48,649 nucleotides of DNA. Source: Deltaproteobacteria bacterium (GTDB lineage: Bacteria > Desulfobacterota > Binatia > UTPRO1). The stretch covers positions 1-48,649 of the forward strand of contig JACQEO010000066.1 in assembly GCA_016200545.1 (NCBI GenBank). Direction: 5' to 3'. The notes under the pieces are model-generated. The model was not told the origin of the DNA, did not search any database, and saw nothing but the letters and a program-made list of their open reading frames with translations. Shown piece by piece: positions 8,659-17,345 of the stretch. How positions within the stretch are numbered: the stretch's first letter is position 1; the number at the start of each line of letters is the position of its first letter. A program made the translations under genes and the position numbers.

Positions 8659-9174
8659 ATGGACGAAGACGATATCGCGGCCGAAGTCGTCGCCGGCACC
8701 GACGCGATCACGGTGCCCGAGGAGCTGCTCGAAGAATCGCCCGTCGCAGCTGCGAACGCGACGCTCCAGCAGCTCATCCAGGTGATGGGCGTCTCGGAGA
8801 AGATCAAGCTCGCGCTCCGCGGTAATCGCGAGGCGCGCGGACAGCTGATCCGCGACCCGAATCGCCTGATCCGCCGCTTCGTCCTGCAAAACCCTCGTGT
8901 CACCGACGATGAGATCATCGTCATCGCCAAGAACCGCACCGCCGACGACGAGCTGCTGCGCATGATATCCGACAGTCGCGATTGGACCAAGAACTACCAA
9001 GTGCGACTTGCGCTGGTGACGAACCCGAAGACCCCGCTCCCGCTCGCGCTGCGCTTCCTCGCGTCGCTCCACGAGCGCGACATCCGCGCACTCGCGAAAA
9101 GCAAGAACGTGTCGGGGACGATCGCCACACAAGCGAAGCGCCTCGTCCTGCGAAAGGGTCCGCAGGGCGGGTGA
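8659..9174 (+). CDS. Conserved helical-repeat protein of unknown function
   Basis: A 171-residue soluble protein without signal peptide or membrane segment. After an acidic N-terminus of about 30 residues it is built from short helical units with recurring patterns such as LIRDPNRLIRRFVLQNP, VRLALVTNPKTPLPLALRFL and DIRALAKSKN. The NPxTP spacing resembles leucine-rich-variant or HEAT-like repeats, which usually bind other macromolecules. ATG 8659 follows the EF-G-like stop by 19 bases, so it is probably the last gene of the valS run. I recognise it only as a type of protein seen in deltaproteobacteria and assign no function. Confidence 0.75.
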   Translation: MDEDDIAAEVVAGTDAITVPEELLEESPVAAANATLQQLIQVMGVSEKIKLALRGNREARGQLIRDPNRLIRRFVLQNPRVTDDEIIVIAKNRTADDELLRMISDSRDWTKNYQVRLALVTNPKTPLPLALRFLASLHERDIRALAKSKNVSGTIATQAKRLVLRKGPQGG

Positions 9175-9469
9175 GGAAGGAACGTGGAAGCGCTGCGCGG
9201 GCACACCCTGAGGCGCGCGCGCGCTGTTCGCTCTCCTGGGTACTCTTTTGGAATCCATGCGTGCGGGAAGGATACGATCGAGGCCGGAGAGGCGGGTCGA
9301 AGAACAGATGGCGTGGCTCGATAGCAGTCGCAACTCTGTGCGGTCCATCGCTCAGATCTGTGGATGAGGTAGGATACCCACGCGTGCGCCCAACGCAGGG
9401 TCGCTATTCGTTTTTCGGGCCCATGGTCACTTTGCGGGTTCAGGCACGTGGCGATACCCCGGGGGCTCG
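9175..9469. other. Intergenic region without recognised gene
   Basis: About 295 bases with less biased base composition than the surrounding genes. Frames on both strands are open for stretches, but none gives a protein-like sequence or a family match that I know. It starts an accessory patch that includes a broken gene and a toxin-antitoxin pair. Confidence 0.5.
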
Positions 9470-9911
9470 ATGGACGCGACCAGATCACCCGAGTCTCTCA
9501 GAACCGAGGTCGTGGCAGCGCAGGCACACTCGAATCCATTTCAAGCAGTGATGTCGTTTGCAGACGCGTATGGGAGCCTCGCGAGCGTCGCATCCCTCTT
9601 GATCACCGTCGTTGGCCTCGGTGTGACGCTCTGGAGGGGTTCGCGTCTTGATCCAACGATCGTACGAGGCGGCAAAAGAGGCAGTGGACCGGGTTGCTTC
9701 GCGATTGGTCGTCGGAGCGCTCGCAAATGCGAGGCCGGGAAGACGGTTGAACCACCCGAAGACGAGAAGGAGGACGACGTCCTGTCCTAGTTGCGTGCGT
9801 CTTTCTACTGCGAATCTGGTGCGACTCTCACCGAGCTCCGTGATCCGGCGTGATCGACCGGGGAACGAGTTGAAGAAACTCGACCAGGTGGAGCCTCAGA
9901 CTAACTTGTAG
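9470..9911 (+). pseudogene. Broken gene for a small membrane protein
   Basis: From ATG 9470 the first about 57 residues look genuine, with a single membrane segment in SLASVASLLITVVGLGVTLW. Near 9640-9650 the protein-like signal moves to another frame, which reads LIQRSYEAAKEAVDRVASRL followed by VVGALAN, an amphipathic helix typical of proteins with one N-terminal membrane anchor and a cytoplasmic coiled coil. After about 9710 no frame is convincing. I read this as a gene with at least one frameshift and a degraded 3' half. A single-frame 106-residue product (9470-9790) is possible but less likely. Confidence 0.4.
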
Positions 9912-9952
9912 AACGTTGAGCGTGCCCCTCCCGGTCCGGGGGGCCTACGTTC
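9911..9952. terminator. Bidirectional hairpin between convergent genes
   Basis: GAACGT (9911-9916) and ACGTTC (9947-9952) bracket an inner GC-rich hairpin with GCCCCTCCCGG against CCGGGGGGC. There is no T-run. It lies just after the broken gene on the plus strand and just after the toxin gene on the minus strand, so it could end both transcripts. Confidence 0.35.
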
Positions 9953-9972
9953 GAGTTGCGCCGGAGGCACCT

Positions 9973-10290
9973 TCATTGATCGCGGGAACCTGACCTTGCA
10001 AGCCAATAGCCCGGACGCCGCTTCGCATGCGCGAACGCGACGACTTCGACACGCGACTCCGTGCTCGTAAAGAAGATCACGTATGGGAAGCGTTGCACGA
10101 TCCGTCGCCGGAAGCGATGGCCGCGTCGCCAGATCGGGTGCCGCCCGGGTGTCCTGAGTAGCTCCTCAAGGGCACGATCGACCGCGACCAAGAGTTCGAG
10201 GCCGAGTCCGCGACGCTTGGACTCGTACCACTCGACGGCCGTGACCAGCTCGGTCTCGGCCTCGGGCTGGACACGGAGCGAACGCGTCAG
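9973..10290 (-). CDS. ParE/RelE-family toxin
   Basis: A 105-residue toxin of the RelE/ParE superfamily. Family features are RVQPEAETELVTAVEWYE at the N-terminus, a central LGLELLVAVDRALEELLRTPGRHP, and the RRRIVQRFPYVIFF and VEVVAFAHAKRRPGYW strands. The natural N-terminus appears to be a CTG at 10290, which overlaps the antitoxin TGA as CTGA, where relatives usually have ATGA. The only standard in-frame start is GTG 10335, which would add 15 residues unlike the family and overlap the antitoxin by 49 bases. The target is either the ribosome (RelE type) or DNA gyrase (ParE type); sequence alone does not decide. Confidence 0.8.
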   Translation of the reverse strand: MTRSLRVQPEAETELVTAVEWYESKRRGLGLELLVAVDRALEELLRTPGRHPIWRRGHRFRRRIVQRFPYVIFFTSTESRVEVVAFAHAKRRPGYWLARSGSRDQ

Positions 10291-10523
10291 CGAGCGGCTA
10301 GCCTTGCCAAAATGCGGGCGCGCACTTCGTCCCACTCTGCTGCCTCTGTGCCGCGCGTCTTAGCTGCGCGGGTACGCCTCTCGAGCTCCGCCAGCCAGGC
10401 GTCGGCCCAATCGGCGTCCGCCGGACCGTCGACACTGGCGATGATCTCTGACGCTAGATCCAGACGTTCCTTCTCTGGGAGCGACAGCGCTTCAGTCAGG
10501 AGTGCTCGGGAGACGCGCGCCAT
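10287..10523 (-). CDS. Addiction-module antitoxin (TIGR02574 / Unstab_antitox type)
   Basis: A 78-residue acidic helical protein that should neutralise the adjacent toxin. The block LPEKERLDLASEIIASVD followed by DADWADAWLAELERR matches the putative addiction-module component family (Unstab_antitox). It precedes the toxin and overlaps it by four bases, the usual order. ATG 10523 has no Shine-Dalgarno sequence but has TAGTCT 6 bases upstream, consistent with a leaderless transcript. There is no separate DNA-binding domain visible, as is normal for this short antitoxin type, so autoregulation cannot be inferred. Confidence 0.85.
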   Translation of the reverse strand: MARVSRALLTEALSLPEKERLDLASEIIASVDGPADADWADAWLAELERRTRAAKTRGTEAAEWDEVRARILARLAAR

Positions 10524-10529
10524 GCAGAG

Positions 10530-10559
10530 AGACTAGCGAATGAATTCAACGAGAGCCAG
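10530..10559 (-). promoter_or_regulatory. Promoter of the toxin-antitoxin pair, leaderless type
   Basis: On the minus strand CTGGCT (10559-10554), an 18-base spacer and TAGTCT (10535-10530), then six bases and ATG 10523. The spacer is AT-rich compared with its surroundings. Confidence 0.4.
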
Positions 10560-10577
10560 TCCGAGGCTGGGCCGCGC

Positions 10578-11540
10578 CTATAGCTCAACGCCAGTCGTCA
10601 AGGACGTACGCGTTGGGACGATCGTACGCTGCCACATTCGGCCTGTGCATCGCGACGCCTTGCATTGCCGTGCGGTAGCCACGCGCGGCCATTGATAGGC
10701 GTCCTCGCGTCCGACGTTGACGCCCGCGGTGACGGCGGCGCCGCGCGACGCGGCGTACGACTCGACCCCGTCGAGGAGCCGCTCGAAACGCCTGCCGGCG
10801 TCGTCGCCGGCGCGCGCGGCAGCGAACTTCACGTAGCAGGTGTCGCTGCCCGCCTCGGTGCCGGGACCGACGTAGCAGAGAGCCACGCCGAGCAGGCGGG
10901 ACACCTCGCAGACGAAAAGCGTGTCGCCGAGATTCTGCGCGGCGGTGGCGCGGATCTCGCGGGTGACGTCGAGGTCGGCGAAGACCGCGCTCGTGAGCTC
11001 GCGGCAGGCGGAGAGCGACTGCTCTTGCTCGGGCGTCGGCAGCTCGGAGAAGCGAGTCGAGTGCGGTGCCGTCGCGGGCGTGCCCGGCCGCTGTGTCATG
11101 ATCGCGATGAGAAGCCACGGGTAGAAGCCGAAGCGCTGGTAGAGGCCAACGTGCTTCGGGCTCTGCGCGAAGGTGTAGAGGCCGGCGTGCCGCGTCCCGC
11201 AGCGCGCGAAGCAGTCCATGACCGGCTCGAGGAGACGCCGCGCGACGCCGCGGTCCCAGAGGTCCGGATGCACGCTGAGCGGGCCGAAGAAGCCGACGCT
11301 CCCCCAGTTGGTTGCGAAAACCGAACCGGCGAGGCGAGCGTCGACGTCGGCCGCGAACGCAGCGCGCAGGTCGGCGCGCCAGCGCGTCGCGATCCAATCG
11401 CTATCGCCGCCGAACTCTGCCGGATCGGGGAGGCCGATGAAGGTCCCGAAGGCGACGCGGAAGATGCGATCGGCCTCGGCGAGATCGTCCTCGCGGAGCG
11501 GCCGAACGGTGACCGTCGTGGACGACTCGGACACGCTCAC
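10578..11540 (-). CDS. GNAT-family N-acetyltransferase, frameshifted near the 3' end
   Basis: GTG 11540 gives 320 residues with two GNAT-like halves. The first has VRPLREDD at its start, LSVHPDLWDRGVARRLLEPV as the acetyl-CoA loop region and YQRFGFYP; the second half is the diverged partner domain. The last about 30 codons in this frame are unlike a GNAT end. A neighbouring frame reads MAARGYRTAMQGVAMHRPN and ends YVLDDWR at 10585, which is the normal tail. A one- or two-base indel near 10690-10696 therefore probably separates gene and tail. The substrate is unknown. It follows the lipoprotein gene by 20 bases. Confidence 0.75.
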   Translation of the reverse strand: MSVSESSTTVTVRPLREDDLAEADRIFRVAFGTFIGLPDPAEFGGDSDWIATRWRADLRAAFAADVDARLAGSVFATNWGSVGFFGPLSVHPDLWDRGVARRLLEPVMDCFARCGTRHAGLYTFAQSPKHVGLYQRFGFYPWLLIAIMTQRPGTPATAPHSTRFSELPTPEQEQSLSACRELTSAVFADLDVTREIRATAAQNLGDTLFVCEVSRLLGVALCYVGPGTEAGSDTCYVKFAAARAGDDAGRRFERLLDGVESYAASRGAAVTAGVNVGREDAYQWPRVATARQCKASRCTGRMWQRTIVPTRTSLTTGVEL

Positions 11541-11560
11541 ATGCCGGAGGGAATCGGAAC

Positions 11561-11713
11561 CTAGGGTGTCGCTGTCGGCGCGGGCGTCAGCGTCGGCGTC
11601 GCGATCGGCGTCGGCGTCGAGCAGCCGTCGCACAGCGAGAGATTGTCGCCGCCACAGCCCGCGATCGCGAGCAGCAACGGGGCGAGCAGTGCCGCAACCA
11701 CGATGAGCCGCAT
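11561..11713 (-). CDS. 50-residue lipoprotein with Thr/Pro-rich tail
   Basis: ATG 11713 to TAG 11561 encodes a Met-Arg start, a hydrophobic stretch [16 protein letters not shown] ending in a lipobox (L-A-I-A-G-C, Cys at residue 20), then [11 protein letters not shown] and a Thr/Pro-rich tail ([18 protein letters not shown]). It should be exported, cleaved and lipid-anchored at Cys20. Codons are normal for the genome. A TATAAA lies 8 bases before the ATG. It may be a small surface lipoprotein or the first gene of a two-gene unit with the acetyltransferase. No function is known. Confidence 0.65.
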   Translation of the reverse strand: MRLIVVAALLAPLLLAIAGCGGDNLSLCDGCSTPTPIATPTLTPAPTATP

Positions 11714-11721
11714 GCGGCGGA

Positions 11722-11750
11722 TTTATACGGCGCGGCGCCCGACGGCAAGT
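11722..11750 (-). promoter_or_regulatory. Promoter of the small lipoprotein gene, leaderless type
   Basis: TATAAA on the minus strand (11727-11722), the best -10 in the window, 8 bases before ATG 11713. A -35 is weak: ACTTGC at 17 bases or TTGCCG at 15 bases upstream. Confidence 0.45.
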
Positions 11751-11784
11751 ATGGCCAAGTGCCGGCCACAACTGTGGAAGCGCG

Positions 11785-11813
11785 TTGACAGCCCATAGGC
11801 CATTCGTTAGTGT
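11785..11813 (+). promoter_or_regulatory. Promoter of icd
   Basis: TTGACA (11785-11790), a 17-base spacer and TAGTGT (11808-11813). The ATG of icd lies 22 bases after the -10, giving a short leader of about 16 bases without a Shine-Dalgarno sequence. It is divergent from the lipoprotein promoter. Confidence 0.5.
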
Positions 11814-11835
11814 CCGCGCCTTCGTTCGATCCCCG

Positions 11836-13080
11836 ATGAGCACGTATCAGCACGTTCACGTTCCGCGCGAAGGGGAGCGCATCGCGATCGGCGCCGACGG
11901 CCGCTGGCAGGTGCCTGATCGTCCCATCCTGCCCTTCATCGAGGGCGACGGCACCGGACCCGACATCTGGCGCGCCTCGCAGATCGTCTTCGACGCCGCG
12001 GTGGAGAAAGCCTACGGCGGCCGGCGACGCATCGTCTGGATGGAGATCTACGCCGGCGAGAAGGCGACGCAGGTCTACGGGGAAGGCGCCTGGCTCCCCG
12101 AGGAGACCAACGCCGCCATCGGCGAATTCAAGATCGCGATCAAGGGGCCGCTGACGACGCCGGTCGGCGGCGGCATCCGCAGCATCAACGTTACGCTTCG
12201 CCAGGTGCACGACCTCTACGCATGCGTGCGGCCGGTGCGCTGGTTCCAGGGCGTGCCGAGCCCGGTGAAGGAGCCGCAGAAGCTCGACGTCGTGATCTTC
12301 CGCGAGAACACCGAGGACGTGTACGCGGGGATCGAGTTCAAGGAGGGTTCAGCCGAAGCGCGGGACCTGATCGACTTCCTGCACACGCGGCTCAAGAAGG
12401 AGATCCGCTCCGACTCCGGCGTCGGCATCAAGCCGATGTCGGTGACCGGCTCGCAGCGTCTGGTGCGGCGGGCGATCGCCTACGCCATCGCGCAGAAGAA
12501 GCCGAGCGTCACCCTAGTCCACAAGGGCAACATCATGAAGTTCACCGAGGGCGCGTTTCGCGACTGGGGCTACGAGGTCGCGCGCCGCGAGTTCCGCGAC
12601 CACGTCGTCCTCGAGGAGGAGCTCGGGGGCGCGGCGGCGCCGGCGGGGAAAGTGGTCGTGAGAGACCGCATCGCCGACTCGATGTTTCAACAGATATTGC
12701 TCCGTCCCGAGGAGTACAGCGTCCTCGCGACGCCGAACCTGAACGGCGACTACCTCTCCGATGCGTGCGCAGCACAAGTCGGTGGCCTCGGTCTCGCGCC
12801 CGGCGCCAACATCGGCGACCGCGCGGCGATCTTCGAGGCGACGCACGGCACGGCACCGAAGTACACCGGCCAGGACAAGATCAATCCCGGATCCGTGATC
12901 CTCTCGGGCGCGATGATGTTCGAGCATCTCGGGTGGACGGAGGCGGCGACCTACATCGTCCAGGGTCTCGAGCGCACGATCGCGGCGAAGACCGTCACCT
13001 ACGACCTCGAGCGCCAGATGCCCGGCGCCAGCTTGCTGCGTTGCTCCGAGTTCGGTCGCGCGATCGCGGCCAACATGTAG
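11836..13080 (+). CDS. icd: Isocitrate dehydrogenase (NADP-type)
   Basis: Oxidative decarboxylation of isocitrate to 2-oxoglutarate. The 414 residues match the E. coli type (416). Diagnostic blocks are [32 protein letters not shown] with the Ser that is phosphorylated by AceK in enterics, [29 protein letters not shown] and the nucleotide site [13 protein letters not shown] with the NADP-type K and Y nearby. ATG 11836 gives the usual N-terminus; an upstream in-frame GTG at 11785 is inside the promoter. No aceK is seen, so regulation by phosphorylation is unproven. It leads the TCA block and mdh follows after 9 bases. Confidence 0.96.
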   Translation: MSTYQHVHVPREGERIAIGADGRWQVPDRPILPFIEGDGTGPDIWRASQIVFDAAVEKAYGGRRRIVWMEIYAGEKATQVYGEGAWLPEETNAAIGEFKIAIKGPLTTPVGGGIRSINVTLRQVHDLYACVRPVRWFQGVPSPVKEPQKLDVVIFRENTEDVYAGIEFKEGSAEARDLIDFLHTRLKKEIRSDSGVGIKPMSVTGSQRLVRRAIAYAIAQKKPSVTLVHKGNIMKFTEGAFRDWGYEVARREFRDHVVLEEELGGAAAPAGKVVVRDRIADSMFQQILLRPEEYSVLATPNLNGDYLSDACAAQVGGLGLAPGANIGDRAAIFEATHGTAPKYTGQDKINPGSVILSGAMMFEHLGWTEAATYIVQGLERTIAAKTVTYDLERQMPGASLLRCSEFGRAIAANM

Positions 13081-14046
<966 letters not shown>

Positions 14047-14102
14047 TGGCCGCGCCGGGTCTCGCGGACAGCGCGCCTAATCGGCGGCGCGAACGTTATT
14101 GA

Positions 14103-14132
14103 TTGGTCGGATGCCGATGCGGCACGTAGGCT
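14103..14132 (+). promoter_or_regulatory. Promoter of sdhCAB-sucCD, leaderless type
   Basis: TTGGTC (14103-14108), an 18-base spacer and TAGGCT (14127-14132), then 6 bases to the sdhC ATG. There is no Shine-Dalgarno sequence. The 92-base gap after mdh supports an independent promoter. Confidence 0.45.
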
Positions 14133-14138
14133 AACGCC

Positions 14139-14804
14139 ATGGCGATCGAGACGACGGCGACAGGTGGGGCGGTGTCGATCGACCGCGACCGCCTGCATTT
14201 TGTCCTCCGCCGCCTGCACTCGATCACCGGCATCGTGCCGATCGGCGCCTACATGCTGGCGCACATCTTCTTCGAGAACGCCTTCATTCTCGGCGGCGGC
14301 GCGAAGTTCGATCAATTCGTGCATGGCATGGCGCAGATCCCGATCCCGATCCTGCTCGCGACCGAGATCACCGTGCTGTGGGCGCCGATTCTCTACCACG
14401 CGCTCTACGGCTTCGTCGTGATGGCGGGCGCCGACCTCGGCACCGCGACGCACTTCGCCTACCGCAACAGTCTCCTCTACGCGTTGCAGCGCGTGAGCGG
14501 CGTCGTCGCCTTCGTGTTCATCGCCTGGCACGCGTACTCGCTGCGCCTCTCCTTCTATTTCCACGGGCTCGAGATCAACTACGCGCTGATGAACGGCATC
14601 CTTTCCAATCCGGGGTGGTTCGCGTTTTACGTGCTCGGCGTCGTGGCGGCGCTCTTCCACTTCTGCAACGGTCTGTTCACGTTCTGCATCACCTGGGGCC
14701 TGACGGTGAGCGAGCGCTCGCAGGCGCTGGTGCAGCGCGCGGCGCTCGGCCTCTTCGGTGTGCTCGCGGTCGGCGCGGTGGCGATCCTGGCGGCGTTCCG
14801 GTGA
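14139..14804 (+). CDS. sdhC: Succinate dehydrogenase cytochrome b subunit (diheme type)
   Basis: Membrane anchor and quinone-binding subunit of complex II. The 221 residues have five hydrophobic helices, which fits the single-anchor, diheme type of Bacillus and many deltaproteobacteria and explains why no sdhD is present. Candidate heme ligands are His in RRLHSITG, YHALYGF, FIAWHAYS and LFHFCNG near the start of helices. The end has WGLTVSERSQ. It is the first gene of sdhCAB. Diheme enzymes can work with menaquinone, but the quinone cannot be read from the sequence. Confidence 0.92.
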   Translation: MAIETTATGGAVSIDRDRLHFVLRRLHSITGIVPIGAYMLAHIFFENAFILGGGAKFDQFVHGMAQIPIPILLATEITVLWAPILYHALYGFVVMAGADLGTATHFAYRNSLLYALQRVSGVVAFVFIAWHAYSLRLSFYFHGLEINYALMNGILSNPGWFAFYVLGVVAALFHFCNGLFTFCITWGLTVSERSQALVQRAALGLFGVLAVGAVAILAAFR

Positions 14805-14831
14805 GCGCGCAGCGGCGGCACGGGGAGACTC

Positions 14832-16589
14832 ATGGCTGAGCAGCGGCATCTCGTCGTCGGCGGCGGCCTCGCCGGCCTCATGACCACGATCAAGATCTGC
14901 GAGGCGGGTGGCAAGGTCGACCTCTTCTCCGTCGTGCCGGTGAAGCGCTCGCACTCGGTGTGCGCGCAGGGCGGCATCAACGCCGCCGTCAATTGGAAAG
15001 GGGAGGGCGACTCGCCCGCCGCCCACTTCGACGACACCATCTACGGCGGCGACTTCCTCGCCAACCAGCCGCCGGTGAAGGCGATGTGCGATGCGGGTGC
15101 GGCGATCATCTTCCTCCTCGATCGCATGGGCGTGCCGTTCAACCGCACCCCCGAGGGTCTCCTCGACTTCCGCCGCTTCGGCGGCACCAAACACCATCGC
15201 ACCGCGTTCGCCGGCGCGACCACCGGCCAGCAGATGCTCTACGCGCTCGACGAGCAGGTGCGGCGCTACGAGGCGCAGGGCCAGGTGCGGAAGTTCGAGA
15301 CCTGGGAGTTTCTCGGCGCCATCCTCGACGACGGCGGCGTCTGCCGCGGCCTGACCGCGCTCGACCTCCGCAACATGAAGGTCGAGACCTTCGTCGGCGA
15401 CACCGTCGCGCTCGCGACGGGCGGGCCCGGCATCGTCTTCGGCCGCAGCACCAACTCCGTCGTCAACACTGGGACCGCGGCGAGCGCCGCCTACCAGCAG
15501 GGTGCCTTCTACGCCAACGGCGAGTTCATCCAAGTGCATCCGACCGCCATTCCGGGCGAGGACAAGCACCGGCTCATCTCCGAGTCGGTACGCGGCGAGG
15601 GCGGCCGCATGTGGACGGTGCGCGACGGCAAGCCGTGGTACTTCCTCGAGGAGATGTACCCCGCCTATGGCAACCTGGTGCCGCGGGACATCGCCAGCCG
15701 CGCCGTCTTCAAGGTCGTGTTCGAGATGGGCCTCGGCGTCGACGGCGAGAACGCCGTCTACCTCGACGTCACCCACAAGGATCCAGAGGAGCTGACCCGC
15801 AGGCTCGGCGGCGTTCTCGAGATCTACGAGAAGTTCAAGGGTGCCGACCCGCGCCAGGTGCCGATGAAGGTCTTCCCGGCGATGCACTACTCGATGGGCG
15901 GCCTCTGGGTCGATTACGATCACATGACGAACATCCCCGGGCTCTTCGCCGTCGGCGAAGTCGACTACCAGTACCACGGCGCCAACCGCCTCGGGGCCAA
16001 CTCGCTGCTGTCGTGCCTCTTCGGCGGCATGATCGCGGGACCGAAGATGCTCGCCTATGCCAAGGGCGTGAAGCGCGCCGCCGCCGACGCCGCGAACGCC
16101 ATCGTCGAGCGCGAGCGGCGCCGCCAAGAGGACGTCTACGAGCGCATCTACCGCATGGAAGGCACGGAGAACGCCTACGCTCTGTGGCGTGAGCTCGGCG
16201 AGTGGATGACGCAGCACGTGACCGTCGAGCGCTACAACAAGGCCTTGAAGCGCACCGACGACAAGATCGTCGAGCTCAAAGACCGTTGGAGACGCATCGG
16301 CCTGAACGACCGCGGCCGCTGGCTGAACCAAGAGGTCAGCTTCGTGAAGCAGCTCTGGAACATGCTCGAGCTGGCGCGCGTCATCACGCTCGGCGCGCTC
16401 GCTCGCGACGAGAGCCGCGGCGCGCACTTCAAGCCCGAATTCCCCGAGCGGGACGACGCGCGCTTTCTGAAGACCACCAAGGCACGCTGGACATCCGACG
16501 GTCCGACGCTCTCCTACGAGGACGTCGACGTCTCGATGATCAAGCTGCGCGCGCGCAAGTACGACGTCGACAAGAGCGTGTCCGCCTGA
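14832..16589 (+). CDS. sdhA: Succinate dehydrogenase flavoprotein subunit
   Basis: Catalytic subunit that oxidises succinate to fumarate with covalent FAD. The 585-residue product begins with an FAD loop (HLVVGGGLAGLMTTI), has SHSVCAQGGINAAVN with the His that binds FAD, HRTAFAGATTG, the substrate region QVHPTAI, and SESVRGEGGRMW. Late blocks are MKVFPAMHYSMGGLWVDYDH and the GANRLGANSLLSCLFGG loop. ATG 14832 has GGGGAG upstream. The stop TGA shares a base with the sdhB start. Confidence 0.96.
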   Translation: MAEQRHLVVGGGLAGLMTTIKICEAGGKVDLFSVVPVKRSHSVCAQGGINAAVNWKGEGDSPAAHFDDTIYGGDFLANQPPVKAMCDAGAAIIFLLDRMGVPFNRTPEGLLDFRRFGGTKHHRTAFAGATTGQQMLYALDEQVRRYEAQGQVRKFETWEFLGAILDDGGVCRGLTALDLRNMKVETFVGDTVALATGGPGIVFGRSTNSVVNTGTAASAAYQQGAFYANGEFIQVHPTAIPGEDKHRLISESVRGEGGRMWTVRDGKPWYFLEEMYPAYGNLVPRDIASRAVFKVVFEMGLGVDGENAVYLDVTHKDPEELTRRLGGVLEIYEKFKGADPRQVPMKVFPAMHYSMGGLWVDYDHMTNIPGLFAVGEVDYQYHGANRLGANSLLSCLFGGMIAGPKMLAYAKGVKRAAADAANAIVERERRRQEDVYERIYRMEGTENAYALWRELGEWMTQHVTVERYNKALKRTDDKIVELKDRWRRIGLNDRGRWLNQEVSFVKQLWNMLELARVITLGALARDESRGAHFKPEFPERDDARFLKTTKARWTSDGPTLSYEDVDVSMIKLRARKYDVDKSVSA

Positions 16590-17332
16590 TGGATCCGATT
16601 CTCCTGCGCGTGAAGCGCCAAGCGCGGCCGGACGCCGAGCCGTACTGGGAGGAGTTCAAGATCCCGTACCGCCCGGGACACAACGTGCACTCGCTCCTCA
16701 TGGAGGTGCAGCTCCGACCGGTGCGCCATGACGGCACGCCGACGACGCCCGTCGTCTGGGACGCCAGCTGCCTGGAAGAGGTCTGCGGCTCGTGCACGAT
16801 GTTCGTGAACGGCCAGGTGCGACAAGCGTGTTCGGCGCTCGTCGACAGTCTGGCGCGGCCGATCGTCCTCGAGCCGATGAAGAAGTTCCCGGTGGTGCGC
16901 GACCTCGCAGTCGACCGTAGCCGGATGTTCGAGAGCCTGAAGCGCGTGCGAGCGTGGGTACCGATCGACGGCACCTACGACCTCGGCCCCGGCCCGCGCC
17001 TAACCGAGGCGACGCAGCAATTTGCGTACGCGCTCTCGCGCTGCATGACCTGCGGCTGTTGCCTCGAAGCGTGTCCCCAGTACAACGATCACTCCGCGTT
17101 CATCGGCCCGGCAGCCATCGGCCAGGCGGTCTTGAAGAACCTGCACCCGAGCGGCCCGCTCACCAAAGAGGAGCGCACCGCCGAGCTCATGGGCGTCGGT
17201 GGCATCGTCGACTGCGGCAACGCGCAGAACTGTGTCCTCGTCTGTCCGAAAGAGGTACCGCTGACGCGCGCGATCGGCGACATGGGACGGCAGGCGACCG
17301 TGAAGTTCTTCCGCGATCTCTTCCGGGGGTGA
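16589..17332 (+). CDS. sdhB: Succinate dehydrogenase iron-sulfur subunit
   Basis: Electron-transfer subunit with three clusters. In the 247 residues, C-L-E-E-V-C-G-S-C and a later Cys (VRQAC) hold [2Fe-2S]. [12 protein letters not shown] and [18 protein letters not shown] hold the [4Fe-4S] and [3Fe-4S] clusters; the extra Cys in the first motif is the CGCC form common outside enterics. The order C-A-B, with sdhA and sdhB overlapping by one base (TGATG), indicates coupled translation. Confidence 0.96.
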   Translation: MDPILLRVKRQARPDAEPYWEEFKIPYRPGHNVHSLLMEVQLRPVRHDGTPTTPVVWDASCLEEVCGSCTMFVNGQVRQACSALVDSLARPIVLEPMKKFPVVRDLAVDRSRMFESLKRVRAWVPIDGTYDLGPGPRLTEATQQFAYALSRCMTCGCCLEACPQYNDHSAFIGPAAIGQAVLKNLHPSGPLTKEERTAELMGVGGIVDCGNAQNCVLVCPKEVPLTRAIGDMGRQATVKFFRDLFRG

Positions 17333-17345
17333 GGGTGAGGCCGGC

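Noticed and set aside
6438..8990. 850-codon minus-strand open frame
   Set aside because: It is antisense to the EF-G-like gene, has Asp/Arg-rich shadow composition, and ignores the gene boundaries; the plus-strand product is clearly the real one.
11587..12210. Minus-strand frame over the start of icd
   Set aside because: It overlaps icd and the real small lipoprotein lies in a different frame (11561-11713).
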